From Stephanodiscus triporus (lineage: Eukaryota; Bacillariophyta; Thalassiosirophyceae; Thalassiosirales; Thalassiosiraceae), in assembly GCA_036939755.1 (NCBI GenBank), contig JALLAZ010000380.1, positions 1 to 16,281 on the forward strand: a stretch of 16,281 nt of DNA. Direction: 5' to 3'. This document shows positions 1 to 8,417 of the stretch, one piece after another; the first letter of the stretch is position 1, and each line of letters opens with the position of its first letter. Both the position numbers and the translations under genes were made by a program. The notes beneath the pieces were generated by a model, which saw only the letters and a list, made by a program, of their open reading frames with translations, was not told the origin of the DNA and made no database searches.

Positions 1-73
1 TCTGGCTATCAAACGCTAACAACGGACAAAAATTGGCAAAGTTACCAACCTGCAAGGAAGCTCGTTAAAAAAT

Positions 74-302
74 GTGGCGTCCTGACGCCACTTAGCTGTT
101 AAGCTGTTAAGGTAAGTACTGTACACACCTAATGTCTGGCCTAAGGGTCAGACATCATGCCTAAAGTGTAACAATGGTTACACAAAAGTTATGTGAACTT
201 CTGGGCTCCTCATGTCACTGTGATGATCCCTAGCACAAGTGAAAAGGGTGTTGCCTTTACAATGATCTACCTGGTGGATCTTCTAGAGGTTGACGAAGAT
301 CC
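74..302. repeat. Cluster of short inverted repeats (hairpins)
   Basis: Four clear inverted repeats and one weaker one lie within 230 bp. GTGGCGTC pairs with GACGCCAC (74-91). ATGTCTGGCC pairs with GGTCAGACAT (132-155, ten pairs with one G-T and a 4-base loop). GTGTAAC pairs with GTTACAC (166-183, 4-base loop). AAGTT pairs with AACTT (186-200). GGATCTTC pairs with GAAGATCC (276-302). All lie at or beyond the stop of the minus-strand coding remnant, so on that strand they would be in its 3' flank or 3' UTR. The last one has the stop codon in its loop. Function unknown; they may also be ends of decayed mobile DNA. Confidence 0.55.
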
Positions 303-854
303 TCTTGGCGTAGCTGGGCTGCTGTAGGTCCTCCAATCTCATTGATGTCACATCAATACCCCTGGTCCCCTTTTTCTTCTTCTGTTGCTTCTCAGTGGAG
401 CAAAGGACAAGAACTTTACTCTCTTCACCAAAAGTCACTAGGTGATACTTTTTTGCCCATTTATATGCATTGGAGGTGCCAGCCATAAAACCTGACTGGC
501 AATCGCCACCTTTATCAAGTACATACCAAATGCCACCCGCTTGCCGTAACCCGCTTTCATCAAAAGGACAGATGTATAGTCCCTCTGGCAATACCATTCT
601 TTGAGGTCTTTGTAGAACGCCAACATGTGACAATATGTGTCGCCGTCTAAGCCCTCCACCCCCTCGATTACCCAGTCAATGGATTGACCTGCACCGACAT
701 TTCGGGATTGACCTGCTGCACCAACATTCTGGTCTGTATCGTCTCGGATAGCCGGAGAGGGATCATTTTCAGGGGATATGACGCCAAGATTTGGCATCTC
801 CTCAATGGAGAATCCATCAATTTGGGTCATAATAATGGGAAAAGTACCCCCCAA
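285..854 (-). pseudogene. Frame-broken hypothetical coding remnant
   Basis: Two overlapping minus-strand open frames seem to be one broken gene. The upstream part (854 down to about 560; start at 854, or the better-looking ATG at 830) reads MTQIDGFSIEEMPNLGV and contains a short peptide duplication, NVGAAGQS then NVGAGQS. Its frame later becomes implausible. A second frame, open from 633 to a stop at 283-285, gives a more protein-like end with GGIWYVLDKGGDCQSGF and a lysine run (QQKKKKGTRG). The switch probably lies around 555-600. No GT-AG intron of normal size fits there, so a frameshift is more likely than splicing. I recognise no family. It could be a host pseudogene or part of a mobile element. 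Confidence 0.3.
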
Positions 855-1667
855 TGAATTGGAAGAATTGCATCCCCTGCTGCAGAGGGGGTGCCGTTGA
901 AGGCGGACTCCGAGGGGGCGCCGGCTGCCTCGGCTGCAACAGGGGAATCCCCCTTTCCGGGTGACATTCTTGTGCTTGTGCGGCCGCCAGCCATCAGGAA
1001 AGTCAATGAATCATATCGGGGACCCCGTTCAGAAATGGGGATTGTGGATTTGGAATTTTTTTCTTGCGCATATTTTCAATGAGAGGGCTCGTTGGGCGCC
1101 TGGCGCAGCACCTAAAATTTTCGATTAGGGGTGAAGCCCCCCTTTCCCTTTGTCCACCTAAATCACTGTCAGAGGCGCTTGTCGGTCGCCTAAATTCTTG
1201 GTGATCAGGGCATTTGGTCACCTATTTTCGATGAGCAGAACAGTGTGCGGTGGCATTGGATCGCCCAAATTTTGGTGGTGAGGGCCACTTGCGACTTGTG
1301 CGTGACTGAAGGGCTCTGAAGGGCGCATCAAAACTACCCTCCCCATATCCATATGGGGAATCCCCGTACGGAAATGGACAGGGAGACCGAAAAATTACCC
1401 TTTGGAGACTCCCCGTTTCCGAACAGAGTTTGTTCTAATTTGGGGATTCACACATATTCAAGATTTGAGTGATGCTTGCATAGAAGTGAGGTATGAAAAC
1501 ACACAGGTAGCTAACATGATACAAGATTACTTAGAGTATGTACTTGGTGCGTTAACGTACTACTTCCTCTGTAGGATTTGGCAACTTTTTGGTTCGCTGG
1601 TTTTTTCGACTCTACGAAGTACGAATGGTGTGGTAAATACCATATTCTTACACACCTCTGTCTTTCC
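855..1667. other. Non-coding interval with decayed repeats
   Basis: I see no supportable gene here. The stretch holds a degenerate short repeat tract (1071-1300), several G/C-run motifs of the form CCCCGTT-CAGAAATGGGG (about 1015-1045, 1340-1380 and 1410-1445), and a perfect 9-bp inverted repeat TCCCCATAT-CC-ATATGGGGA at 1340-1359. The last 200 bp should hold the promoter of the downstream plus-strand gene. Confidence 0.5.
1071..1300. repeat. Degenerate minisatellite, 32-46 bp units
   Basis: About six diverged units begin with YAWWTT-like starts at 1071, 1113, 1159, 1191, 1223 and 1266. They end in GGTCGCC, GGTCACC or GGATCGCC-like sequence before the next unit. The central units are 32 bp apart and the outer ones 42-46 bp, and TTTTCGATGAG/GGGC cores recur. 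The copies are too diverged for a recent expansion. Confidence 0.45.
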
Positions 1668-2732
1668 ATGATGAAGGACGTAGCAGAAACATCATCCCCA
1701 GCGACAGAAGAGGCGTCGCTAGACCTCATGGATCTGGTTGAATCCGCCGCCCAACTGCCCGATGGGCGAGTGCGGGACACCGCGCTCCTCGAGGCACTGC
1801 GAATGTGTCGCAGGGAAATGGAAGACGCCGAATCCGAGAGCCACGCTGCCCGTCTTCGTCTCGACAAGGCCCAGGATAAGTTTGACTCCATCGCGATTCT
1901 TTTATCCGGTGGCGCTTCGCCAACGACTTTGACTTTTCCGATGACGAATGGACTGAATAAAGATAATGGTAGAGCTAGTAGAAAGACCCGCAAGCGAGAG
2001 TTTGCCTCTTACCACAATCTTGCGTATAAGCGCGCCAAGGCATCATCGAGCCCACTCTCCGACGACATGGGGAGCGATCGAGCAGATATTTCCAGCCTTG
2101 TCCCTTCAACGACACAGATTCCGACGAATCCCATCCACAAGCCTGAAACTTACACGTCAGCGGGTACAGGCAACTACATCATGACTGAAGAGTCCGTGGC
2201 CGCGCACCGCGAAAGCTTTTACCAGAAGATACTTGGCGTTTCCGCGTCCGAAGTGGAGTATTATGCGCCGGGCCCAAGCCAGGCCAATTTGCGCAGCAGG
2301 GCGCAATTGACAGAAGGGATACACATCGTACGACATTGGGACACCGGCGCCGACGGTCTCGACGTTGTGTCGTTCCGATCAATGCATAAGTCGTGGTATA
2401 CGAAAATGAAGCCGGCTACGTCCAACTTGGGCCGCCGGACGGGCATCCACGTCCGGTCGCTGGAGCCATCGCAGGAGGGGGGGGGAGAGGAGTTGGTTCT
2501 ATGCCGGTACAGCAAGGATGGAACGAGAAGTACTCTCTACCTTGACGTGACTCAACTGTACGATGCATTATTTGAAATACACTGTTTAGAATGCAATCAT
2601 GCCGGGGGCATCAATGCTGTGAAGTCACGTGTGGCTGAATTATATGCCAATGTACCAGAGGGGCATATAAGAGAATTTTTGCATGCTTGTCCTGTTTGTA
2701 TCGAGAGACGATCAATCAGTGGCGGACACTGA
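1668..2732 (+). CDS. Protein with integrase-type HHCC zinc-binding domain, no catalytic core
   Basis: A 354-codon unspliced frame starting at the ATG-ATG pair at 1668. The frame extends upstream to 1578, but those 30 codons look like leader, so 1668 is preferred. Residues about 1-80 are Glu/Arg/Leu-rich and probably coiled coil. About 80-170 is Ser- and Lys/Arg-rich, probably disordered, with a basic patch (ASRKTRKREF). The C terminus carries an integrase zinc-binding (H2C2) signature: H305 and H311 in IHCLECNHAGG, then LYANVPEGHIREFLHACPVC with C341 and C344. The wording is closest to the zinc module of Ginger/KRBA2/SCAND3-type integrases. The family norm is a DDE core after this module, but here the protein stops ten residues later. 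It may be a domesticated DNA-binding protein or a truncated transposon gene. A nine-G run (2477-2485) lies within the frame. Confidence 0.72.
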   Translation: MMKDVAETSSPATEEASLDLMDLVESAAQLPDGRVRDTALLEALRMCRREMEDAESESHAARLRLDKAQDKFDSIAILLSGGASPTTLTFPMTNGLNKDNGRASRKTRKREFASYHNLAYKRAKASSSPLSDDMGSDRADISSLVPSTTQIPTNPIHKPETYTSAGTGNYIMTEESVAAHRESFYQKILGVSASEVEYYAPGPSQANLRSRAQLTEGIHIVRHWDTGADGLDVVSFRSMHKSWYTKMKPATSNLGRRTGIHVRSLEPSQEGGGEELVLCRYSKDGTRSTLYLDVTQLYDALFEIHCLECNHAGGINAVKSRVAELYANVPEGHIREFLHACPVCIERRSISGGH

Positions 2733-2750
2733 TATCGATAGAAGAAGTAG

Positions 2751-2785
2751 GTGTGTGTGCGTGCGTGTATGTGTGTGTGTTTGTG
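2751..2785. repeat. GT microsatellite
   Basis: An imperfect (GT)n tract with a few C and A interruptions begins 18 bp after the stop of the HHCC-domain gene. It is probably in that gene's 3' UTR. Confidence 0.85.
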
Positions 2786-4473
2786 ACTTTTCCTCTGGCG
2801 GGAGAGGCCGTGTTGTATGGTAGGGTGTTTAGAAGAGTAGTTATATCTATTTGAAGGAGTAATGAATAATATTTTTATGACAATTGCCAGGAAGAGCCAG
2901 TAAATTCACGTATGGTGACTTGGAGTTTATGGTTGTGATTCACAAGGAAATTCATTCTTAAATATATTAATATCATATTTTTCAGATAATTTTGGCCTGT
3001 TGTCCATACCCTATTGCCGAAGCTTCCACAACCCTTGATCACTGGTGGATAGCATGGGAGGGGTTGCAGATTAGCGAATAGGCCTGGCAGCAGGATTACT
3101 CATGGGGTGCGGGACAGTAAGGGATTCGCAATTCTCTGGCTCTATCTCTTGTTTGAGTAGATTATTGTAATTGTAGAGTGTCTCCTGAGAGTACCAATCC
3201 TTCCTTATGGTAGTATCTATGCTAAGCCACAGCATAAGCTTTTTTATCTTGAGTACTTTAGTTAGAGTAGTTAGAGAGGGGGGGTATTTTTGTTTTCTGA
3301 CTACTATTCCTATGTGCAAAAACCTGTCTTCTTTGTTTTTCTTTTTCCACTTTTACGTAGGTACAAGGATAGTATACATACTATCTAGCACCAACAGCCA
3401 GCAGCAGGTGTTGCGAGTCCTCGGCTGACAGCGGCAACGAACAGACGAATAATGGGCGTGCCCAGAATACAAGACAGAGTGAGAAAGAGCAGGGTTAACA
3501 AGAATCCAAGTAGATGCCAATGAGAGGGCGGGAGAATACTGCACCTGAGGGATGCGGACAACAACAGCAAGAGTAGTAAGAGCGAAGAGCTCACTTTTAT
3601 GTATTAATCTAGGAATCCAATGTCATATCCTTAGCGTCATAAATCGATGTCTTATCAACAGCAGGCTTGGCATTCAGCTGATGCGTATCAATTATGATGT
3701 GGTGTTGTATGCGATGCTGCTATATGGTGCCAGGACTGTAAAAAGTTTGGCCGCACGCTCGTCAACTCGGCAGCTCTTTTTCAGAGTTCCTTCGTACAAC
3801 TGGTATTCAGTTTTTTCATTCGCACTGCATTGACAGTAAATGATTTTTGTTGGGCCTTTGCCTGAGCGGCCATACTTTATTTAGTATTGAATCCAATGTA
3901 GATTACATTTTTTAAGGCATTGGCCGGCGCGCCCCTCCCCAAAATTAATTCTTGCCATATGTAGACTAATACCTAAATGTTTGTGGCCAAAATTTTGACT
4001 AAAAAAATAGGCCAACAAATACAACCACAATTAGCTTTATCTCCTCAAATAAATGAGTATTCCAAAAAAAACTTATGCAAACGAGATCCCTGAGGTAATT
4101 TTGAACATTTCTGCTACTTGGAGCATGTCTGTGCGACAAAAATTACATAGTTATGGCTTTGTAAGCCATACTTTTGACTAATGCTGGTAATACATAAACA
4201 AACAAGATCTGTGAGGTACCTATGTCAACATTTTTGCTCCATACTACTGGGAGCATGTCTGGCAACGAAAATTACACAAGTGATGGATTTGCAATTATTT
4301 GTAAGCCATACTTTTGACTAATATGATGCTGGTACTTTACGTACTTTACTCTAATTGTCTATGTATTGGAGTAGAGGGATATTAGCATGAGTCTTTGTAA
4401 GAAACGACTGAGGTGCCAATGACTTCTCAAGATGGGTAACTTGTTTGTTAAATGCGAATGGCTAATAAAATGG
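2786..4473. other. Gene-free interval
   Basis: Only short, low-complexity open frames occur here and none resembles a protein. The interval is AT-rich. It holds a 7-bp perfect hairpin GATAGTA-TACA-TACTATC (3368-3385) and a duplicated block of roughly 130 bp (4077-4336). I found no gag, protease or integrase sequence belonging to the copia element that follows. Confidence 0.6.
4077..4336. repeat. Tandem duplication of a roughly 115-140 bp block
   Basis: Copy one (about 4077-4192) and copy two (about 4197-4336) share the same series of blocks: an AAACGAGATC/AAACAAGATC start, TGAGGTA, ACATTT, GGGAGCATGTCTG or TGGAGCATGTCTG, AAAATTACA, and a 22-base identical stretch at 4161-4182 and 4301-4322, ending ATGCTGGTA. 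Copy two carries small insertions. A possible older fragment of the last block is near 3980-4005. Confidence 0.75.
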
Positions 4474-4493
4474 TAGAGTACGTACGTACTCTA
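4474..4493. repeat. Perfect 20-bp palindrome
   Basis: TAGAGTACGTACGTACTCTA is fully self-complementary. It sits directly against the 5' edge of recognisable copia coding sequence (about 4495). Related TACTCTA or AGAGTA words recur upstream of the WD-repeat gene (6692-6721), so this may be a species-typical promoter or repeat word. Confidence 0.8.
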
Positions 4494-4494
4494 G

Positions 4495-6540
4495 ACCCAA
4501 TTTCCTCGGCCCACGTTTGATCCCGTGGCAAACATTGTCAGTGCTATCAATCTCCAGCCTTCCCTCCTTCAAGCCCTCACTACTCATCCCGATCGTGAGG
4601 TATGGCTTCAGAGCTACTATGAGGAGAAGAATGGCAATGAGAGTCTTGGCACTTTTAAACGTCTTACGTTGGGTGAGTACCGCACTCTGCGCAAGAAAGG
4701 TGCTCCGAAGGCCATCCCTATGATGTGTGTTTTAACCATTAAAAAGGATGAGCACCTCATGCCTCTTTGGGCGAAATCTCGGATCATTGTTTTGGGCAAC
4801 TGGGAGAGTCGGGATTGGTCAAAGAGCGATCGCTTTGCCCCAGTCCTCCGGTTTGATAGCCTTCGTTATCTTGTCAGTCTTGCGGTCCATTGTCATCAGG
4901 TCTGAAACAGGGCGACTGTAAAATCGCCTTCTGTCAAGGCATCCTTCCTCCAGATGAAATCACGATTGTTCGGCCTCCGTCTGGAGATCCGGATGCCGCG
5001 AAAGATGAGTATTGGCTTCTTCAGAAGACGCTCTACGGCTTACGGCGCAGTCCACGTCACTTGCACAAGAAAATTGATGCGATTTTACATTCGATTGGTC
5101 TCGTGCCGAATGCCCACGACCTGTGTTTTTACACCGGATTCATCCATGACCCGCGTGATTCTATGTCTTTGGTTTCGAGGGTTCAGCTTTCCTTGGGGCT
5201 TTACGTCAACGATTTTGTATATTTCTCGGAGGATCCTGCGACGGAGGCATATTTGAGCATTTGCTACGGGAACATGTTAAGGTTGATTTTATGGGTTTGG
5301 TTGAGTGGTTCCTGGGTATTCATTTCTCGTGGCGCTTCACATCATCTCAGGTTGATGTGCATCTCAACCAAACTGGATTTGTGGCAAACTTGTCAAACAA
5401 TTCTGTCAAGATTCATGGGATGTTACACCAACGGCCACACCATATTGATCCAGAGTTCCTATTGATATTGATTCCATTGCACCTTCTCCTGATGCCAATG
5501 ACTCTCCTGCTCAACTTTGACGGACAGAGGCTTATCAGAGCCTCATCGGCAGCATCGGATGACATGCAACTGCTACACGACCTGATTTGGCACCAGTCCA
5601 CTCCTTCCTCTCATCCTAAAACTCCAAACCTTCTTTGGGCCACATGCATGCTGCTCTCCATGCCCTTTATTATATCCACTCGACACAGGATTTTGGTATC
5701 CATTTCACATCATCTTCTACGGATCTGATTCACACGTTTGTTCATTTTCCTGACTCTTCGGACGTCAAAGCTTATACGGATGCTTAACCGCCCTCTTCCT
5801 CTCACCAATCTCCACTCACGACCTATAGCATTGCATGTTGGGGTTCCCAAATTGGTTCAGCCATTCGCGACGGAACCTTGCTTCCGTTGTTCAAGTTTCG
5901 GAGCATGAGTGGGGGTATCATCTTTCGTCAGGGTGGTCCCATCGCTTGGACCGCTGTTCATCAGGATCGTACGTCCCTTAGCTCTTGTGAGGCCAAAATC
6001 AGGGCAACGAATGAGGTTTCAAAACTGTTAATGGGTATTCATCATCTTGCGGATGCCGTCCGGGACAGTGGCCACGACATTGCTGACACAACGGCAGCCT
6101 CTCCTCTTTACAATGACAACAAATCGTGTGTTAAGTGGTCTCACAACATGACAACCAAGCAGATTTGTCACATAGAGATGTGAGAAAATGCTGTCTGTGA
6201 ATGGGTTCACGATGCCTTTTTGAAGGTTCTCCATGTTCCTGGTTGGATCAACCCTGCTGATATCTTCACAAAGGAGATGCACGATGGGGCTCATTTTCGA
6301 CGCTTACAAGATTCTTTCATGTGTCCGCTGTCTGAATTTCTTCAACAGTCTCTTTTGGATGTTCATCTCTCGTGTCAGCATGATGAGCCTCGGCCTCTCC
6401 AACTTTTGCCTTCGGCCGCTCCTTCGTCTGCGTCTCACATCAGGGGATCCTATCTCTTGGCTCTGTTATCGTCTCGATTATCGGGTAAACTTACTGCTGC
6501 TATTTCACATTTATACAGCACCGGTCGTCATATTTTTTGA
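4495..6540 (+). pseudogene. pol: Copia pol pseudogene: reverse transcriptase and RNase H
   Basis: Reverse transcriptase runs from about 4495 to 5400: KARLVA-like region as AKSRIIVLGNWE, RFAPVLRFDSLRYLVSLA, QGDCKIAFCQG, then LLQKTLYGLRRSPRHLHKK. RNase H lies at about 5770-6250 with IAWTAV, SSCEAKIRATNE and PLYNDNKSCVKW, and the usual NPADIFTKEM end. The reading frame breaks three times (about 4895, 5262 and 5417). The last segment, in one frame from about 5419 to 6540, carries six stops at 5446, 5518, 5560, 5617, 5785 and 6181. The RT catalytic YVDD box reads YVND (GLYVNDFVYF). The RNase H motif expected as YSDACWG reads YSIACWG. The product cannot be functional. Several changes fit C-to-T mutation. 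Confidence 0.92.
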
Positions 6541-6649
6541 TCACTCCACCTTGTGGTGCCATCAGTTTTGATATGACAGTGGTTGGTGGATAGGTTGGTA
6601 GATGGAATCCACCCTGGTTGTTTGTTTCTGGTTTGTGTCTTGGACGCAC

Positions 6650-6690
6650 AGTGGGGGGTGTTAGTCTGTCCGTGATCCCTTGTTGTCTCT
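6650..6690 (+). other. Probable polypurine tract and start of 3' LTR
   Basis: AGTGGGGGG (6650-6658) is directly followed by TGTTAGTCTG. This is the arrangement of a plus-strand priming polypurine tract next to a TG-starting LTR. It lies about 110 bp after the end of the pol remnant, on the expected strand. The LTR end is not recognisable. Confidence 0.55.
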
Positions 6691-6727
6691 AGGTACTTTA
6701 CTCTACGATACTCTACTCTACATACCA

Positions 6728-6811
6728 TGGCGGGAACGAAGCCCTTGCATTTCCCTGCTGCTGCCAACACACCGTGCACTCCAGCACTTACTCTATGGCA
6801 AAGCAGATGAC
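6728..6811 (+). other. Possible upstream ORF overlapping the WD-repeat start
   Basis: The ATG at 6728 sits in a strong context (ACCATGGCG) and opens a 27-residue frame ending at TGA 6809-6811. It overlaps the presumed main ATG (6795) in another frame. If the transcript starts upstream of 6728, initiation there would reduce translation of the main frame. It could also be the start of an unseen spliced exon. Confidence 0.35.
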
Positions 6812-8390
6812 ATCGTCTGCGTCTGCCGCCGACCCCCTGTTCACTCTGAACTCGTCTGGCAGCGGATCTGATGTGACGGGAGTATGTTTTGTGAGAGATC
6901 CTACATCTTACGGTTCTTCGCGCGATGATGATGAACAAAGGCGCATTATCTGCCACCGTACTAGCAGTGACGACGATGACAGCAGCGATGACGACCACAG
7001 ACCGCTTCGATTTCGATGTTCCGATTTGCTACTTGGACCCCGACGCTATAGAAAAGAAGATATAGGCCTAGAAGACACGAAATCACATCAGCACGCGGCA
7101 CACCTTTCTGCTGCTACTCGCGGTTCTCTATCGGGAGCGGTCCTGGCATCGTGCCACCTTGACGGATGTTGCAAGCTTTGGGATTTGGCCACGCGTCGTT
7201 GCTATGTTGAGGATGTTTGCTCCAATGGTTTGAGAGGAGGACCGGGCCTTGCGATACGCCGACTAGGTACTGGTGGAGAAGATCCGGTCAATCAATTCCT
7301 ATACCAAACTCGTGATCCTCTCGGAACTGTATCTCTACATGACTTGCATCGACCGTGTACCCCACTTCTTCAAATTCACACATATTCAACAACATTCTGT
7401 GCAATATCACCCTGCCACACAGGAATACGACCGCTGGTAGATGGAGGGATCATGGGTGGGGCACGAAACTTGGTAGCATTGCCCACGGAAGAACACTCTA
7501 TAGCAGTCGTGAGAGACTTGCGCTGCGACCCAACGGGCACTCCTGCATGGCGTGTGACTATGGGCGAAGAGTACCTCAGCTCTATGTATGGAACCCGTCG
7601 AAAGTATGGAATGCTGACATGTTTAGCACTTTGTCTGCAGGAAACAACACACAGGATCGTGTTAGGGTGTGGGATGGAAAATGGATCCGCTTTATTCTAC
7701 GACTTGGGAGCAATGGGCCATGGTCGTGATCCGTGGCAGATCAAACCTGGGAGGAGTAAAGAAAAAGATTTCAATAATATGAATACCTCTGGAATATATT
7801 CAGACACGGACTCAAGATTTATGTGCAGCACTATGTTGGGCAAAGATCCAGTGCTTTGCCTGGATATTGTCAGCTCGTACTCACAGGATAGTCCTCGGAT
7901 TGAAATTGAAGAGGAGGATCACTTAACAAAACGAGAAAGGACTTCGGCATCCCTGGTAGCTGTGGCAGGGTGTTCAGGAGACGCTGATGATCTACTCGAA
8001 CTGCCCGAGCACGAACAAGGAACTGTATCAACAATTAAAGTGAGGCTGACTGCTAATTCATCTCAAGATGCGTCCAAGACCTCCTCAATGAAAGCAACCA
8101 TCCGTTCAAAAACACAAACCTGCACTATCAAATCTGGAGGTAAAGTTGGTGTTTCAATATGTCGCTTTCGTCCAGATGGGCGGCTGTATGCGGTTGGTGG
8201 CTGGGATCACAGGCTCCGTCTGTTTGGTCGAACTTCTTCTAAACCACTAGCAATCCTTCGCGGTCACGAGAGAAGTGTGACGGCCATGGATTGGGCAGGC
8301 AATTCGGCATTGTCGGGATTGTTGGCAACAGGTGCAGGTGATTGCAGAATATGCATATGGAGGATGTTTCCTCATTCCTTGAAAAGTTAA
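6795..8390 (+). CDS. WD-repeat protein, GNB1L / ASTRA-associated protein 1 type
   Basis: An unspliced frame of 531 codons from ATG 6795; an in-frame ATG at 6774 gives seven more residues and one at 6807 is also possible. WD-type blades are visible at residues about 113-130 (VLASCHLDGCCKLWDL) and most clearly at the C terminus: about 452-477 (CRFRPDGRLYAVGGWDHRLRLF) and 486-526 (ILRGHERSVTAMDWA then GLLATGAGDCRICIWRMFP). The final pair, with AGGWDHR and a closing IWRMFP, matches the style of GNB1L and Asa1, WD proteins tied to the ASTRA/TTT chaperone system for PIKK kinases. At 531 residues it is longer than metazoan GNB1L (about 330). The excess is in an acidic Ser/Asp-rich segment (about 37-60) and a hydrophilic insert (about 375-450). 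Family assignment is from motif memory only. Confidence 0.82.
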   Translation: MAKQMTSSASAADPLFTLNSSGSGSDVTGVCFVRDPTSYGSSRDDDEQRRIICHRTSSDDDDSSDDDHRPLRFRCSDLLLGPRRYRKEDIGLEDTKSHQHAAHLSAATRGSLSGAVLASCHLDGCCKLWDLATRRCYVEDVCSNGLRGGPGLAIRRLGTGGEDPVNQFLYQTRDPLGTVSLHDLHRPCTPLLQIHTYSTTFCAISPCHTGIRPLVDGGIMGGARNLVALPTEEHSIAVVRDLRCDPTGTPAWRVTMGEEYLSSMYGTRRKYGMLTCLALCLQETTHRIVLGCGMENGSALFYDLGAMGHGRDPWQIKPGRSKEKDFNNMNTSGIYSDTDSRFMCSTMLGKDPVLCLDIVSSYSQDSPRIEIEEEDHLTKRERTSASLVAVAGCSGDADDLLELPEHEQGTVSTIKVRLTANSSQDASKTSSMKATIRSKTQTCTIKSGGKVGVSICRFRPDGRLYAVGGWDHRLRLFGRTSSKPLAILRGHERSVTAMDWAGNSALSGLLATGAGDCRICIWRMFPHSLKS

Positions 8391-8417
8391 ATCAGTTTAT
8401 ATGCAACAACTGCTAGA
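8391..8417. other. 27-bp interval between convergent stop codons
   Basis: TAA of the WD-repeat gene ends at 8390 and the minus-strand oxidoreductase TAA ends at 8418. Both transcripts need a 3' UTR and polyadenylation site, so their ends almost certainly extend into each other's coding sequence. Confidence 0.85.

Larger units (their letters stand above)
4495..6690 (+). mobile_element. 5'-truncated, decayed Ty1/copia LTR retrotransposon
   Basis: The 3' part of a copia polyprotein is readable as reverse transcriptase followed by RNase H, in the normal copia order. After it come a purine tract and a TGTTAG LTR-like start. The upstream part (5' LTR, gag, protease, integrase) is missing from at least the preceding 1.7 kb. 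The peptide wording resembles diatom CoDi-type copia elements. The 3' LTR is not delimited, because no second LTR is present to compare and the WD-repeat gene starts within about 140 bp. Confidence 0.9.

Noticed and set aside
1402..1671. Plus-strand 89-codon frame before the HHCC-domain gene
   Set aside because: It overlaps the start of the better-supported gene in another frame and shows no motif.
3552..3833. Plus-strand 93-codon frame in the gene-free interval
   Set aside because: No recognisable motif, composition like random AT-rich sequence, and no supporting splice or context signal.
6650..6795. Complete 3' LTR
   Set aside because: Only a plausible start is visible. No matching 5' LTR and no defined CA end can be found in the window.
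7355..7729. Second plus-strand frame inside the WD-repeat gene
   Set aside because: An alternate-frame shadow of a long coding sequence with clear WD motifs.
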